Assembly: GCF_000988165.1 (NCBI RefSeq)
Contig: NW_020169303.1
Coordinates: 1 to 64,000, forward strand
From: Vairimorpha ceranae
Lineage: Eukaryota > Microsporidia > Nosematidae
Reading direction: 5' to 3'
Length of the DNA: 64,000 bases
The position numbers were made by a program, and so were the translations under genes. The notes below the pieces were generated by a model, which worked only from the letters and a program-made list of their open reading frames with translations, ran no database searches and had not been told where the DNA came from. Shown piece after piece: positions 19,192 to 29,667 of the stretch (positions are counted from its first letter, which is position 1; each line of letters opens with the position of its first letter).

Positions 19192-20445
19192 ATGACCAAA
19201 AATATTGTTTACTTTTATGATCCGGAAATTGGAATATACCACTATGCGACAGGACACCCGATGAAGCCATTAAGAGTGCGAATGACCCATTCTCTTATTG
19301 TAAACTATGGTTTGTACAGAAAGATGGACATTCTTAAGCCTTTTATGGCTTCTTATAAAAATTTAACTAATTTTCATAGTATTGATTATATTAATTTTTT
19401 ATCGAGTGTAACAACAGAAAATATGCAAGAAATTACTAGTGATTTGACAAAATTTAATGTTAAAGATGACTGTCCTGTGTTTTCTGGATTGTACGATTTT
19501 TGCCGCCTAACAGCGGGTGGAACAATGTATGCTGCGCAAAAAATTAATTCGGGAAAATATGATATAGCAATAAATTGGTCGGGCGGTCTCCATCATGCAA
19601 AAAGAAACGAAGCGTCTGGATTTTGTTATGTAAATGATATTGTGCTTGGAATTTTAGAACTTTTAAAATACAATAAAAGAGTTTTATATATTGATATAGA
19701 TGTACATCATGGTGATGGTGTAGAAGAAGCTTTTTACACGACTGATCGTGTTATGACTGTATCTTTTCATAAACATGGTGACTATTTTCCTGGTACCGGG
19801 AGTATAGATGATATTGGATTAGGAAAAGGTAAAAATTACGCAGTTAATGTTCCTTTAAGAAATGGTATTGATGATGTAACTTATATCGCATTGTTTAAAT
19901 CAATTATTGATAAGGTTATGGATTTATATAGGCCTAATGCTGTTATATTACAATGTGGCGCCGACTCACTTGCAGGTGATAAATTAGGATGCTTTAATCT
20001 TTCACATATTGGCCATTCTGAATGTGTTAAGCATGTTAAATCTTTTAATATTCCTCTAATTTTACTAGGTGGTGGTGGATACACAATAGGAAATGTTAGT
20101 CGAGCATGGGCGTATGATACAGCCACTGTTTTGAATGAAGAAATCGATTCCGATTTACCATTTAATGAATTTTACGAGTATTTTGGTCCTACCTATAAAA
20201 TAGATGTACCTACTAGCAATATGACTAATAAGAATACTTCTGATTATATTGATAAATTGATCGAAAACATCACTGAAAATCTAAGACATGTTTCACATGC
20301 ACCTAGCGCAGAGTTAATAGTTCCACCCAAGCCTTTTGTAGAAGATGATAGTGATTATGAAGAACTTATAGTAAAAATGAAAGAAAGTAGTAATGGCGAT
20401 TCAGGAGATTATAAAGATTTTAATGACGATTCTAGCGATGGCTGA
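19192..20445 (+). CDS. RPD3: Class I histone deacetylase (RPD3/HOS2 type)
   Basis: A 417-residue zinc-dependent deacetylase that removes acetyl groups from histone tails. [20 protein letters not shown] (from about 130; catalytic His pair 134-135) and [14 protein letters not shown] (Zn ligands Asp170 and His172) are complete. The later [17 protein letters not shown] and [20 protein letters not shown] match class I enzymes such as Rpd3, Hos2 and HDAC1. The tail (SDYEEL, then repeated Asp/Ser) is acidic, as in Rpd3. The start ATG follows ACCCCTTAG. Its natural partner substrate, histone H3, is encoded at 37170-37613. Confidence 0.95.
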   Translation: MTKNIVYFYDPEIGIYHYATGHPMKPLRVRMTHSLIVNYGLYRKMDILKPFMASYKNLTNFHSIDYINFLSSVTTENMQEITSDLTKFNVKDDCPVFSGLYDFCRLTAGGTMYAAQKINSGKYDIAINWSGGLHHAKRNEASGFCYVNDIVLGILELLKYNKRVLYIDIDVHHGDGVEEAFYTTDRVMTVSFHKHGDYFPGTGSIDDIGLGKGKNYAVNVPLRNGIDDVTYIALFKSIIDKVMDLYRPNAVILQCGADSLAGDKLGCFNLSHIGHSECVKHVKSFNIPLILLGGGGYTIGNVSRAWAYDTATVLNEEIDSDLPFNEFYEYFGPTYKIDVPTSNMTNKNTSDYIDKLIENITENLRHVSHAPSAELIVPPKPFVEDDSDYEELIVKMKESSNGDSGDYKDFNDDSSDG

Positions 20446-21231
20446 ATATTAAATGTTTATTTGCATTTTTAATATATTAAATATATTATTAAATATTTTT
20501 TTAATTTAAATAAAGAATTATTTAAAGCGTTGTGTAAATTAATATAGGTATTTAATTAATTAATATTAGTTTAGTGTGTTTTTGCTGTAAAAAATTTTAA
20601 TTTTGTATGCTTTGCAAAATGTAAACATTTAGTTGGGCATAAACTAACGATCTATTTTTAAATTAAATTACCCATTGCAAAGCTAAACACCTTAAATTTA
20701 TAAATTACATTTAAGAAAAACGAGTTAACTTTCAAATGCTGAATGAAGCTTAAAAAAAATTATTTTTATCGATATGCAGATAAATAATAGTTCCTATTAT
20801 TTAAATAAAATATTTTATTATTTTAGAAGAAAAGGTTTTAAAATGCGCATTAAATAGAGGTTGCTAAAAGTATATGCAAGTTGTGATAGTACATGTAAAT
20901 ACTTATTTAATCTAATAACTTGATTTTATGTGATATAATTTAAATTGTTTTTAAAGTTGAAATTGATAAAAAAACGATAATTTTAATATAAAAAAAGTTT
21001 ATCTCAAAACTCGGTGTCCAAAAATTCTTTTTTTTGATAAAAATGTTCTTGTTAATTTAAATATTAATTGACTTTATTTTTTAAAATTTATCAATAACAC
21101 CACGCAATTACAACTTCTAAAAAAATTAATTAAAAAATATTATCTAAATATGTTTATTGCATAAACTTCTTTGTAAAATAATTATTAATAAAGATAAAAC
21201 AAACAAAACAAATAACTCCAACCAACTTAGC
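20446..21231. other. AT-rich intergenic region
   Basis: Lies between convergent HDAC and DOM34 3' ends. A short inverted pair GCTTTGCAA (near 20608) and TTGCAAAGC (near 20673) is present. Around 21010, CTCGGTGTCCAAAAATTC resembles a stretch near 22731 (CTAGGTGCCCAAAAAATTC), both downstream of minus-strand genes. No gene was recognised. Confidence 0.4.
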
Positions 21232-22293
21232 CTATTTATACACAAATTTTAATATTCCACACACACCACCAATTTCTTTTAAACGTTCTCCAAGATAATG
21301 ATTGACTGGAATAACAAAAATGCTTACTCTATTACATTCCAAATTTTTACAAAATTCGTCAATTTTCCTTCGCTTGTCAATACAATGTGGCCTAAAAATT
21401 TCATCAGTAAAAAATATTTTACATAAAGCACCATATTCTAGACTTTCTCGAATTTCTGCTTTTCCAACCAGTAAATCATAATTTCCTTTATCAAATTCTA
21501 AAAAATATTTGCTTATTTCTTTTAGATCTAGTACATATTTTAAATTATTAAATCTTCTAGATAAATCTTTATCAGTCAAAATAAAATTCACAATCTGTTT
21601 TATAGTATCATTTTTCATATCACCAGGTAATTTAATGTTAAAAATTTTTTCATTAAAATTTATTTTTCCAATTTTTTTCACAAATTCAGAATTAGATTCG
21701 ATAAATTTTTTAAAATCATTTACAATATTCATAACAGAGCAAATAATAACAAATTCTACTTTTGTCAAATATAAAATAAGTATATTTAGTAGATTATTAA
21801 ATTTTTTGTTTTTCACTTCCAATTTATTAATTATTTTTATGCGATTTTTACCTACTAAACAGATGACACAATCTTTTTCATAAAATACAAAAAATAGTAT
21901 GTTCTGTGATCCTTTACTTAGTTCTTTTAATAGACTTAAATCTGATTTTGTCCAACTATCTTTTTGTAAAGTAAACTTTTTATCTATTTCTATCTCTAAT
22001 GTGTGGTATAGTCCCATTTTTACATGTTCATTTTCTTCACAAACTTTTCCTTTTGCGTACAAAACACCGTTTTCTAAATCAACTGTGTAACTTTCAAGCC
22101 TAATCATCAAATATAGACCAATTTTCTGTTGATTTCTTCCGTCAAGTGATAGCTTTCTATGTGTATAGCTTTTTAATCTATCATTCACTAAAATAATTTT
22201 AGTCAATTCGTAAATATCATCAAGACATTCTGGAATCATTGTAATCTTTCCACTGTTTCTTTTTTTGTCAATAACCTCGTTAAGAATTTTCAT
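21232..22293 (-). CDS. DOM34: Dom34/Pelota ribosome-rescue factor
   Basis: A 353-residue eRF1 paralogue. With Hbs1 it recognises stalled ribosomes with an empty A site and splits them (No-Go and Non-Stop decay). The N-terminal Sm-like domain is clear: MKILNEVIDKKRNSGKITM, then ENEHVKMGLYHTLEIEIDKK, equivalent to the family's NEYVKMGAYHTIELEP. The C-terminal domain has LDLKEISKYFLEFDKGNYDL and SLEYGALCKIFFTDEIFR, typical of Pelota domain 3. As expected there is no GGQ motif. Length is near the usual 370-386. The ATG at 22291-22293 directly follows CCC (GAAACCC). Confidence 0.9.
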   Translation of the reverse strand: MKILNEVIDKKRNSGKITMIPECLDDIYELTKIILVNDRLKSYTHRKLSLDGRNQQKIGLYLMIRLESYTVDLENGVLYAKGKVCEENEHVKMGLYHTLEIEIDKKFTLQKDSWTKSDLSLLKELSKGSQNILFFVFYEKDCVICLVGKNRIKIINKLEVKNKKFNNLLNILILYLTKVEFVIICSVMNIVNDFKKFIESNSEFVKKIGKINFNEKIFNIKLPGDMKNDTIKQIVNFILTDKDLSRRFNNLKYVLDLKEISKYFLEFDKGNYDLLVGKAEIRESLEYGALCKIFFTDEIFRPHCIDKRRKIDEFCKNLECNRVSIFVIPVNHYLGERLKEIGGVCGILKFVYK

Positions 22294-22795
22294 GGGTTTC
22301 TTAAACTGGAAAAATTTGAAGTTTTATGTTTTAAAGCGAACCAGTAAAAAAAACCAATTTTTTAAAATGTAAATAGACTAAAAAGATTTAGTATTTTAAA
22401 TGTAAATGCAAAACTACAGTTTTAGCTAAAAAACAAAATATTTTATGGATTTAGAAAAAGTTGGTGTTACATCAAATATATAGGTTTAGTATAAATATAA
22501 ACATGCAATAAAAAACCTAGCATAATATTTGTTAAACCTTTAATATTTTAAATATGAAATGTTATTAATTATAATCTTGCTATTAAGAATATTTATTCAA
22601 TAAAAGTATTTTTTTAAAAAATTGGTTTTTTATGTTATTAACTTTTATTATATTTTCATATAAACTTTTTATAAATATGTAAATAAACTTGTTAACAATT
22701 TTTTTTGTTATTTTAATTTTACAATTTTTGACCTAGGTGCCCAAAAAATTCATTTTTGTTTAATTAATGTATTTAATTTTATTAAAAATTTTTCA
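22294..22795. other. AT-rich intergenic region
   Basis: Nothing recognised except CTAGGTGCCCAAAAAATTC near 22731, similar to a stretch near 21010; both are just downstream of minus-strand genes. Confidence 0.35.
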
Positions 22796-23587
22796 TTAAT
22801 TTTGTAATTTTTTTACGAAAATTATTTCATTAAATGCATTCGGTATTTGATCAATTATATCTCTTGAAATTGTTGATACACCTTTTTCTATATATGCTAG
22901 ATATCCTGCCCTTCTTAAAATTTTACAAGCTAAACTCATAGAGTTCATAAATACCTCTTTTGTTAAAGTATGTTTACTTTTAATTATTAATGAAGCAATT
23001 ATACCACATAGTAAATCTCCTTGTCCTCCACATCTTTTTCCACAAGATTTATCCTCAATATTAATTTTTGTACCATCGCAAGACATTATTTGATCTTTGA
23101 CGCCTTTAAAAATGGCATATTGTCCTGCGGCCAAAGGTTTTAAGAATTTTGTTTCGTTTTTATTAGGCGTAAATATTACATTCTTAAAATCTTTTATATT
23201 AAGTTTTTCCATGTTTCGTAGTCCATCTGAATCTATTAATAATATAATATCTCTTTTCTGTAAATATTCTAAAATTCTATTTAATTTTTCTAGTTTATTT
23301 TTATTATTAATGATTGACAGACCAGGTCCTAAAATACAAATATTTATTCTTTTTAGAATCCATTCTTGATAAGATATTCTACAGACAACAGCTTCAGGTA
23401 ATAGAGATTTAAGAGGAATTAATGCAGATTTTCCAGAAAAAATATAAACAAGATCACATCCTGTTAACAAACAAGAGATGCCCACCGAATAAACAGCTCC
23501 TACATAAAGCTTACTTCCTCCAATAATCAATACACTGCCATTTATACCTTTTTGTACATTTTTAAATTCATAATCTGGATGATCCAT
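22796..23587 (-). CDS. ATP-dependent NAD(P)H-hydrate dehydratase
   Basis: A 263-residue ribokinase-like enzyme (YjeF C-terminal/NAXD family) that repairs hydrated, damaged NADH and NADPH using ATP. GSVLIIGGSKLYVGAVYSVG is the family start, ILGPGLS marks the substrate region, and ALIDSDGLR-like LLIDSDGLRN and FTPNKNETKFL follow. CGKRCGGQGDLLCGIIASL is the hallmark GGQGD motif with the catalytic Asp. Length is slightly below yeast YKL151C (337). Its presence means that this reduced metabolism still repairs cofactors. The start ATG at 23585-23587 has no nearby CCC. Confidence 0.93.
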   Translation of the reverse strand: MDHPDYEFKNVQKGINGSVLIIGGSKLYVGAVYSVGISCLLTGCDLVYIFSGKSALIPLKSLLPEAVVCRISYQEWILKRINICILGPGLSIINNKNKLEKLNRILEYLQKRDIILLIDSDGLRNMEKLNIKDFKNVIFTPNKNETKFLKPLAAGQYAIFKGVKDQIMSCDGTKINIEDKSCGKRCGGQGDLLCGIIASLIIKSKHTLTKEVFMNSMSLACKILRRAGYLAYIEKGVSTISRDIIDQIPNAFNEIIFVKKLQN

Positions 23588-23764
23588 TATGCAAATATTT
23601 ATTTTTCTTAAATAAATAGTTTTATATTCTTAACTAACAAATTTTATATTTATTAGTATATTATTGGTTTAATTAAATAATACCTTACAACTGTATTAAA
23701 TATGTGGTGCTTTGTAAAATTTCTTTTAGTAACAAATAAATATTAAGTATTTACAACAATTTAA

Positions 23765-24034
23765 TTAGAATAAAAAATACCTTAAATACAAAGAATTACA
23801 TTGAGGGTAAACTTTATTTTCCTCAATTTCGTGTTCAGATATTTTTTCATAAGTCATGCATAATCTCTCCTTAGCCCGCCTATTTTGAAACCAATTCTTA
23901 ATTTTTCTGTATGATACCTTTAAAAAGTGCGCTATTTCATTCTTCTCCTTATCATTAGGCCTGGAGTTGTTTTCAAAATATTTTTCAAGAAATTCTTTAT
24001 CTTCTAGTGATAATTTATTTTTTATCACTTTCAT
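23765..24034 (-). CDS. Homeodomain protein
   Basis: An 89-residue protein that is almost only a homeodomain. Residues 1-57 run from MKVIKNKLSLEDKEFLEKYF through the recognition helix KIKNWFQNRRAKER, with W48, F49, N51 and R53 in place. Homeodomain proteins bind DNA as transcription regulators; several short ones are known in microsporidia. The last 30 residues are acidic and unremarkable. A TTG at 24038-24040 is in frame two codons upstream; the ATG at 24032-24034 is chosen. No CCC precedes it. Confidence 0.9.
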   Translation of the reverse strand: MKVIKNKLSLEDKEFLEKYFENNSRPNDKEKNEIAHFLKVSYRKIKNWFQNRRAKERLCMTYEKISEHEIEENKVYPQCNSLYLRYFLF

Positions 24035-24805
24035 AATCAAAGATTATCAATTAATTTATTATAAATAAAATAAACCTAAATTTAATTGAGGAATAGTATA
24101 ATAAATAATTTTAAGATTTTGCATTTTTTAATCTTTTAAATTGTGACAAAAAGATTAAGACAAAAATTGAATAAATTAAAATTTTACTAAAATATGCTTC
24201 TAAGTATAAAATGTGTTTATTTTATATACAGAATATAAGTAAAATAGAAATGTACATAAACATATTTTAACCAATAAATTGTTATACCCTTTTAGAAATG
24301 TTTGCAAATCTCTAACAAAAATACTATTAGGCTGTTAAGAATTTATAAAATTTATATATTCATTACTATCTAGTTGTGCATAAATAATACTGTAAAATAA
24401 ATATATTTTTATATTGTGCAGGTGAAAAGTCGTAAAAAAAGAAACCTGTAAAAAATATTCAAACATAAATCAAAATAATTTAGAAGTAAAATAATGCATT
24501 TTACACCTTTTTAATTTAATTTTTATAATATACAGAATAATTATTTATACTTTTATTTTTCAATAAGTAATACTATGCTTTAAAATAATTATCTAAAAAA
24601 TGCTTAATTTTATTGAAAAATTTTAAAAATAATTCGTGCAAAACCAATTTACCAAGTGTCTAATCATTTATGTTCCATTTTAATAAGCTTTTAATATCAA
24701 ATTAAAGATTTATTAACCAATGTTATAAATTATAAAACCAATCATTAATACTGAAATTTTATTGCTTCTTTAATTAACCTAATAAAAATTTAATTTTTAT
24801 AGGAG
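24035..24805. other. AT-rich intergenic region
   Basis: Lies between the divergent homeodomain and membrane-protein genes, so it holds both promoters. No repeat, RNA gene or conserved motif was recognised. Confidence 0.35.
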
Positions 24806-25345
24806 ATGGACGGCTTAGGGAGTTCTGTCGAAGATGTTTTTATATCTCCAAATCTACACAATTCTCCTAGTTCTGCATTAAGAATTGCTTACATTATAGA
24901 ATTATTATATAGATTAACACAAACATGTTTGGTATTATTTGCTATCTACATTAGAGGCAAAGTCTCTCTAAATCATCCTCTTAAAAAATTTTTAGTCTTA
25001 TATCTCGGCTTAAATAGTGCTCGCACTTTAAGTTTAGGATCAAGAATTAAATCTAAAATAATGGCAGAAATAACTTCAAGATACAGAGAACCTTCAGGAT
25101 TTGATACATATGAAAGCTTAATAGAGATGTTTTTATTTGTTTTATACTTTAGAGGTTTAGACTATTTAGAAATATGCGAGAAATGTAATATTACAGAACC
25201 TTTATTATTTTATCTTACAAAAAGCATTGTTATATTAGAAATAGCACTATTTATTTTGCCATTATTAATGATTTTTTTGTATATTATGATTTTAGCACAT
25301 AGAGCTGAGTTACTTACTTTAGAAGATATTTCAGATATACCATAA
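24806..25345 (+). CDS. Four-TM protein, paralogue of the next gene without its RING
   Basis: A 179-residue protein with about four hydrophobic segments (about 27-48, 60-78, 107-120, 135-168). It aligns along its length with the N-terminal part of the neighbouring RING-H2 protein at 25521: LYRLTQTCLVLFAIYIRG against LIKLTKIISITFVLYLKR, HPLKKFLVLYL against QPLKVFLGVFL, CEKCNITEPLLFYL against CTNCSTTNPILYYM, and ALFILPLL against AMFILPLL. It stops before the RING region and no RING remnant follows the stop. The CxxC between the last helices is shared. It may modulate its paralogue or be a decaying copy. The ATG follows TATAGGAG. Confidence 0.7.
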   Translation: MDGLGSSVEDVFISPNLHNSPSSALRIAYIIELLYRLTQTCLVLFAIYIRGKVSLNHPLKKFLVLYLGLNSARTLSLGSRIKSKIMAEITSRYREPSGFDTYESLIEMFLFVLYFRGLDYLEICEKCNITEPLLFYLTKSIVILEIALFILPLLMIFLYIMILAHRAELLTLEDISDIP

Positions 25346-25520
25346 AAATTAATTTTAAAAAATACTAAATATTTTTGGATTTAACTTAATTTTATTGTAT
25401 AATTTATTATAATTTTTATTACTGTTTTTAATTTAACCAATTATTAAATTATTTTATTGATTACTTGTTTCACCAATAAAACAATTTTTCTCATTTTATA
25501 AAAAACTAGTTGATATCATT

Positions 25521-26261
25521 ATGGATGTCTCAAATAGTTCACAGACAACACACATAATTAGAAATAGAACAAGGTTAACAGCACTATCTTGTATAAGATT
25601 CATGATTATAAGTGAACTTTTAATAAAACTTACAAAAATAATATCTATAACTTTTGTACTATATTTAAAAAGAAATGAAACATGTAAACAGCCTTTAAAA
25701 GTCTTTCTGGGTGTATTTCTTGTCATAACAATAATAAGATGTATTACTTTTTTATCTAAAAATAGAACATTTTTTAGTATTGACAATATCCCAGAATTCA
25801 GAGATAACCCCGATTTGGCTTTATTTAGCAATTTTATAGAAGCTCTTGTTTTATTCTGGTACCTTATAGGTTTTCATTGGTTACAGGAATGTACCAACTG
25901 TTCTACTACAAACCCAATACTGTATTATATGTCTGCGCTATTTATTACACTAGGTATAGCAATGTTTATACTACCTTTGCTTGCTATTATTGCGCTTTTA
26001 TTATTAAAAGAATGTGTTAAACCTAAATTTAGAATTATTAAATTTAATAAACCAGATGATCTTCCTGATGAAACTGTAACATGTACAATATGTTTTGAGC
26101 AGTATGAACCCGGAAATGAGATAAAATTTTTACCTTGCACTCATCATTTTCATTGTGATTGTGTAGATGAATGGCTCGCTCTTAAAGAGTCATGTCCCTT
26201 ATGTAAAAGAAGTACAGGATTTTTTAACGAACTTTTAGATGACCAATATCCTGACATATAA
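25521..26261 (+). CDS. Multi-TM RING-H2 E3 ubiquitin ligase
   Basis: A 246-residue protein. About four transmembrane segments lie in the first 175 residues, followed by a C-terminal RING-H2 domain: CTICFEQYEPGNEIKFLPC, then CTHHFHCDC and CPLC (C-x2-C, C-x-H-x2-H-x2-C, C-x2-C). This layout is typical of membrane-embedded ubiquitin ligases working in ER or endosomal quality control, probably with an E2 such as UBC7, also encoded here. The preceding gene is a RING-less paralogue. The start ATG lies at 25521 with no CCC before it. Confidence 0.85.
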   Translation: MDVSNSSQTTHIIRNRTRLTALSCIRFMIISELLIKLTKIISITFVLYLKRNETCKQPLKVFLGVFLVITIIRCITFLSKNRTFFSIDNIPEFRDNPDLALFSNFIEALVLFWYLIGFHWLQECTNCSTTNPILYYMSALFITLGIAMFILPLLAIIALLLLKECVKPKFRIIKFNKPDDLPDETVTCTICFEQYEPGNEIKFLPCTHHFHCDCVDEWLALKESCPLCKRSTGFFNELLDDQYPDI

Positions 26262-26354
26262 ATAAATTTAAAGTTTATAAATTATTTATACTTTTCAAAA
26301 CCAATATAAGTCAAAAAATAACCCATTTAAATAACAAGGATGTTTTATTAATTT

Positions 26355-26843
26355 TTATACTAGTTTTATGTCTTCATTAATGATTAAATCGTAAACATCA
26401 TTTAAAGGACCGACAAAAAAATCATCTTTACACATTTCTACATTTTCATCATCTAAAATAACATTTCCTAAATCTTTTTTACATAAAAAACCAATAACTT
26501 CAATTTTATCATTTTTTTTGTTTTTAAATGGTGCTATTTTTTGTAATCTCGTGTAATAAACTACTTCTTGAGATGACAAAAGATTCAAATCGATATAATA
26601 ATCTTCTTTCATTTTCTCTAATCTTATTATTAAATATTCTCGCAATAAAAATTCTATTCTTTCAATTTCTAACTCATATATGCTTTTCATTACGTTGGAT
26701 TTCCCAGCTATAAAAATCTTATATTTTTCTTTTTGTTCTAATAATTTTTGATAAAAATAGTCTACTACTTCTTTTTTATATTTAAGAATAGCTTTTGTAC
26801 TTTTTTCATTTACATAACATTCTATTAAATTTTGTACAATCAT
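26355..26843 (-). CDS. SLD5: GINS complex subunit SLD5
   Basis: A 162-residue protein. The central ELEIERIEFLLREYLIIRLEKMKE matches the SLD5 (GINS4) helix MELERIRYVLSSYLRCRLMKIEK. It is followed by DLNLLSSQEVVYYTRLQKI, parallel to the family's LLSPEE segment, and a small C-terminal beta domain (IEVIGFLCKKDLGNVILDDE). GINS joins CDC45 and MCM to form the replicative helicase. The protein is shorter than yeast SLD5 (294) and human (223). The ATG at 26841-26843 follows CTCCTTATTT (CC only). It is tandem with the RING gene upstream on the same strand, 16 bases away. Confidence 0.7.
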   Translation of the reverse strand: MIVQNLIECYVNEKSTKAILKYKKEVVDYFYQKLLEQKEKYKIFIAGKSNVMKSIYELEIERIEFLLREYLIIRLEKMKEDYYIDLNLLSSQEVVYYTRLQKIAPFKNKKNDKIEVIGFLCKKDLGNVILDDENVEMCKDDFFVGPLNDVYDLIINEDIKLV

Positions 26844-26859
26844 AAATAAGGAGAAAAAA

Positions 26860-27588
26860 TTATATCTTTAACTTCTCCTCTTCATAAATTTCAAGTTTAA
26901 TCCATAGATCTTTTTTACAGGCCGGACATGTTTGACTCATTTGAAACCACTCCTGAATACAATCTCTGTGAAAAATATGTTGACATATTAATTTAGATAC
27001 ATTTTGATCTACTTCATAATTTTCTAAACAGATAGCACAACTATTAAAATTTGCAATATTTTGACTGGTAACTGTCAGTGTTTCATATTTTTCTGATTTA
27101 CAAAACAAAAAAGAAAATAACACATAAAAAGAGGCAGAAAGCATAGGACAACCAGCTATAATAAAATCAAGTATAATGGCTATTATATGAGTATAGTAAA
27201 GCATTTTATATTTTTGTTTTAACACATAATTATGCATAGTCAAATATGCTGCACTAAGCTGAAAATACATTTTTAGCGTTCTACAAATATATTCGTACAC
27301 AATAATTCTCTGCGAATAAAGATGTGGCTGATCAATAATTTGACTAAAATAAATTATTCTAGATACATAAAGAAATAAAAGCATTGTATTGAAAATTGAA
27401 AACATAAATAAGAAATTTTTAAGATATAAAAAATTATCTGATTCTCTTGTGATAACTAGTACAGCCACACCGATGACTAACTCTACAAAACTAAAAGTAA
27501 TATTAATAATTGTATAAGATATATCTTCATACATAGTAATGGCATTTAAAAATACATGGCTTCTTTGTTGTGGGGTAAAGGAGTTCAT
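26860..27588 (-). CDS. Multi-TM RING-H2 E3 ubiquitin ligase
   Basis: A 242-residue protein with about four hydrophobic segments (near 18-45, 55-75, 95-118, 130-160) and a C-terminal RING-H2: CAICLENYEVDQNVSKLIC, then CQHIFHRDC and CPACKK. The layout equals that of the RING-H2 protein at 25521 in size and order, so they are probably diverged paralogues or the same architectural class. Membrane-bound ubiquitin ligase activity is expected. A TTG at 27598-27600 would add four codons; the ATG at 27586-27588 with GCCCTTATCT in front is chosen. Confidence 0.85.
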   Translation of the reverse strand: MNSFTPQQRSHVFLNAITMYEDISYTIINITFSFVELVIGVAVLVITRESDNFLYLKNFLFMFSIFNTMLLFLYVSRIIYFSQIIDQPHLYSQRIIVYEYICRTLKMYFQLSAAYLTMHNYVLKQKYKMLYYTHIIAIILDFIIAGCPMLSASFYVLFSFLFCKSEKYETLTVTSQNIANFNSCAICLENYEVDQNVSKLICQHIFHRDCIQEWFQMSQTCPACKKDLWIKLEIYEEEKLKI

Positions 27589-28421
27589 AGATAAGGGCAA
27601 TGAGTTTATAAAATAAAAAGTAATAAAAAGGATACTGGCTTTAATTTATGTAAATGACAATGTTTTATATAGTAAATTTACTTTATTGACTAAAAGAGAT
27701 ACAATGCGTATAGTGTTATTGATAAAAATATCTTTATAAAATGTTTAATAAAAAAACAGACATAAAATAATTTAACTTTGGCTTACATAACTTCTATTTT
27801 TAAAAAAATAGATGTTAGACATCATCTCATAATTATTATAAAAATCCAATTTTATTAAATCTTGTAGTTAATTTAATCACAAAAATCAAATTATTTCCAA
27901 TTTTTTGATTAATACAATGTTATTTAGTGTAACTTTAATATTGTCGTGTTTGTACTTCGAAAGTAAACACCTTCTTTGAAAACAACTCAACAATATTTCT
28001 AATATCGTTGCTCTTAATCTTTTTTATGTTTTATTATACCAATTTTACTTTTGGTAATCTTATATTCTGCTTTTTTCTTTGAACGTTTACTCCTTTTTTT
28101 CCATTCCTTAGCTAAATAAAATTTTCAAATAACAAAGTTTTGAAACTTGATTGTGGATTTAAACCACAAAAAAATAAAGAATAATTTGTTATAGACAAAG
28201 TTATGGCATGTTGTGATAAGAACTTTTACTAAATAAAATGGAAAAAAATTGTTAAATTTTTGTTATGAAAAAGTCCTTAATATTATATTTACATACTTAC
28301 AGTATAAAATATTTCAGGAGTGATCAACCTTATTGTATTAATTATTTATTATTCAATCTTTTTGATAAATTAAAAATAATAATTATATGAAATTTTTTAT
28401 TCTAAAACAGCAGCATTATAT
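27589..28421. other. Intergenic region with a possible dead gene
   Basis: The main content is the lysine-rich fossil frame at 27935-28120 described separately. The remainder is AT-rich with nothing recognised. Confidence 0.35.
27935..28120 (-). pseudogene. Possible frameshifted small basic gene, unknown
   Basis: On the minus strand one frame reads EWKKRSKRSKKKAEYKITKS and onward to KIGIIKHKKD before a stop. A shifted frame then continues IKKIKSNDIRNIVELFSKKV and ends RQY-stop at 27935-27937. The basic, non-repetitive composition is like a ribosomal or nucleolar protein, but I recognise no family. It has no good ATG in frame. It could be the remains of a gene or, less likely, a short gene with an unrecognised intron. 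Confidence 0.25.
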
Positions 28422-29636
28422 TCACTTATTTAAATTAATAAACAATTTGTATACATTCTTACTTGGTGAAACTTTTCGTATTAATCTAATATTTGGATTA
28501 ATAATTCCCGTTTTTACAAATACATAGTTTTTTACATCATTTTCATTACTAAAAAAGTAACAATGTACTTTCCCTTGATTAATATATTTCAAATAATCTA
28601 TACTATATTCTGGTAAATTAAGTATATAATGATCTATTTTAACATTTTGTATATTTTTTAAAAAGACTTTTGCATCTTGATTTTCAATATTAAAACCCTC
28701 TTCTATTTTATTTATCTTTAGATTAATTTTCAAACAATTAATTGCTTTTTCGTTGAGATCATTACAATACACTTGACAGCCTTTTTTTAAAAGTGGTATG
28801 ACCATAGGTCCCGCACCACAAAAAGCATCACACACTACAGACTTAGAATCAATTTCATTAATTAATTTTCTACGTTCTTCTTGCAATTTACTGCACCAGT
28901 AAACATTTTTTAAGTCTATAAAAAATTTCACATCATTTTGTATCAATGTTGTTTCTAATTTATCCATTTTAATTAAAATTTTTTTATTGCAGTAATCTTT
29001 AATTAATAAATCCAACAATTCTTTATTAAAATCGTCTTTAGAAAGTGTAGTATAACTTTTACATGTATTTTTACATTCCCTTTCTTTTATATCAACAATG
29101 TCTTCTTCTTTATATATCGTATATTTTGTTCCATCAATATTAACTTCTTTTTCATTGTTATAATTTAAACTATTAATATCTACTTTCCCTCCTATGTACT
29201 CAAAATCATAGTATCTAAATGTTGATTTAATATTTCCTAATTTATTAATAACAGTACAACCAGTTTTATCATATAAAATCTTCCCAATAAGATATTTGTA
29301 AGGTAAATGTTCAACATTAAGATTAAAATGTATTACATCTCCAACTGTTTCATAAGAAACAGGCATAGGAATATCACAAATTGTATTAATAATCTCACTA
29401 TAATGAAAGAAGTTGTAATTTAGTATCAAAACAATTTCATGCTCTCCAGAATCACAAAGCAATATTTGTGTATTTAAATCAGAAAAATTATGTTCTACTC
29501 TAAAGGTTGGATAGTTTTTTCTGAGATTAATAATTGATGGTATTCTGTACACTTTTGATAGCTTAATACTTTTAGAAGGAGCTGCTTGCTTACACTTAAA
29601 GCTTACAACTTTCTCTATTAAATTTAATAAATTCAT
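28422..29636 (-). CDS. TRM5: tRNA (guanine-37-N1)-methyltransferase
   Basis: A 404-residue SAM-dependent enzyme that makes m1G37 next to the anticodon, which keeps the reading frame. The Rossmann core shows VVCDAFCGAGPMVIPLLKKG (SAM loop, about 266-285), VYCNDLNEKAINCLKINLKI, and the NLPE motif in place of the usual NLPA/NLPG-type TRM5 motif. Upstream the family pattern of an RNA-binding D1/D2 region with PVSYETVGDVIHFNL and KYLIGKILYDKTGCTVINK is clear. The start ATG follows TCCCTGC. The gene is tandem with RPS11, 31 bases downstream of its stop. Confidence 0.92.
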   Translation of the reverse strand: MNLLNLIEKVVSFKCKQAAPSKSIKLSKVYRIPSIINLRKNYPTFRVEHNFSDLNTQILLCDSGEHEIVLILNYNFFHYSEIINTICDIPMPVSYETVGDVIHFNLNVEHLPYKYLIGKILYDKTGCTVINKLGNIKSTFRYYDFEYIGGKVDINSLNYNNEKEVNIDGTKYTIYKEEDIVDIKERECKNTCKSYTTLSKDDFNKELLDLLIKDYCNKKILIKMDKLETTLIQNDVKFFIDLKNVYWCSKLQEERRKLINEIDSKSVVCDAFCGAGPMVIPLLKKGCQVYCNDLNEKAINCLKINLKINKIEEGFNIENQDAKVFLKNIQNVKIDHYILNLPEYSIDYLKYINQGKVHCYFFSNENDVKNYVFVKTGIINPNIRLIRKVSPSKNVYKLFINLNK

Positions 29637-29667
29637 GCAGGGAGAAAAAAATAAAAAAAATAATTTA

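Noticed and set aside
21010..22760. Shared CTxGGTGyCCAAAAA stretch as a terminator family
   Set aside because: Only two occurrences of about 18 bases were found by eye; too little to call a signal.
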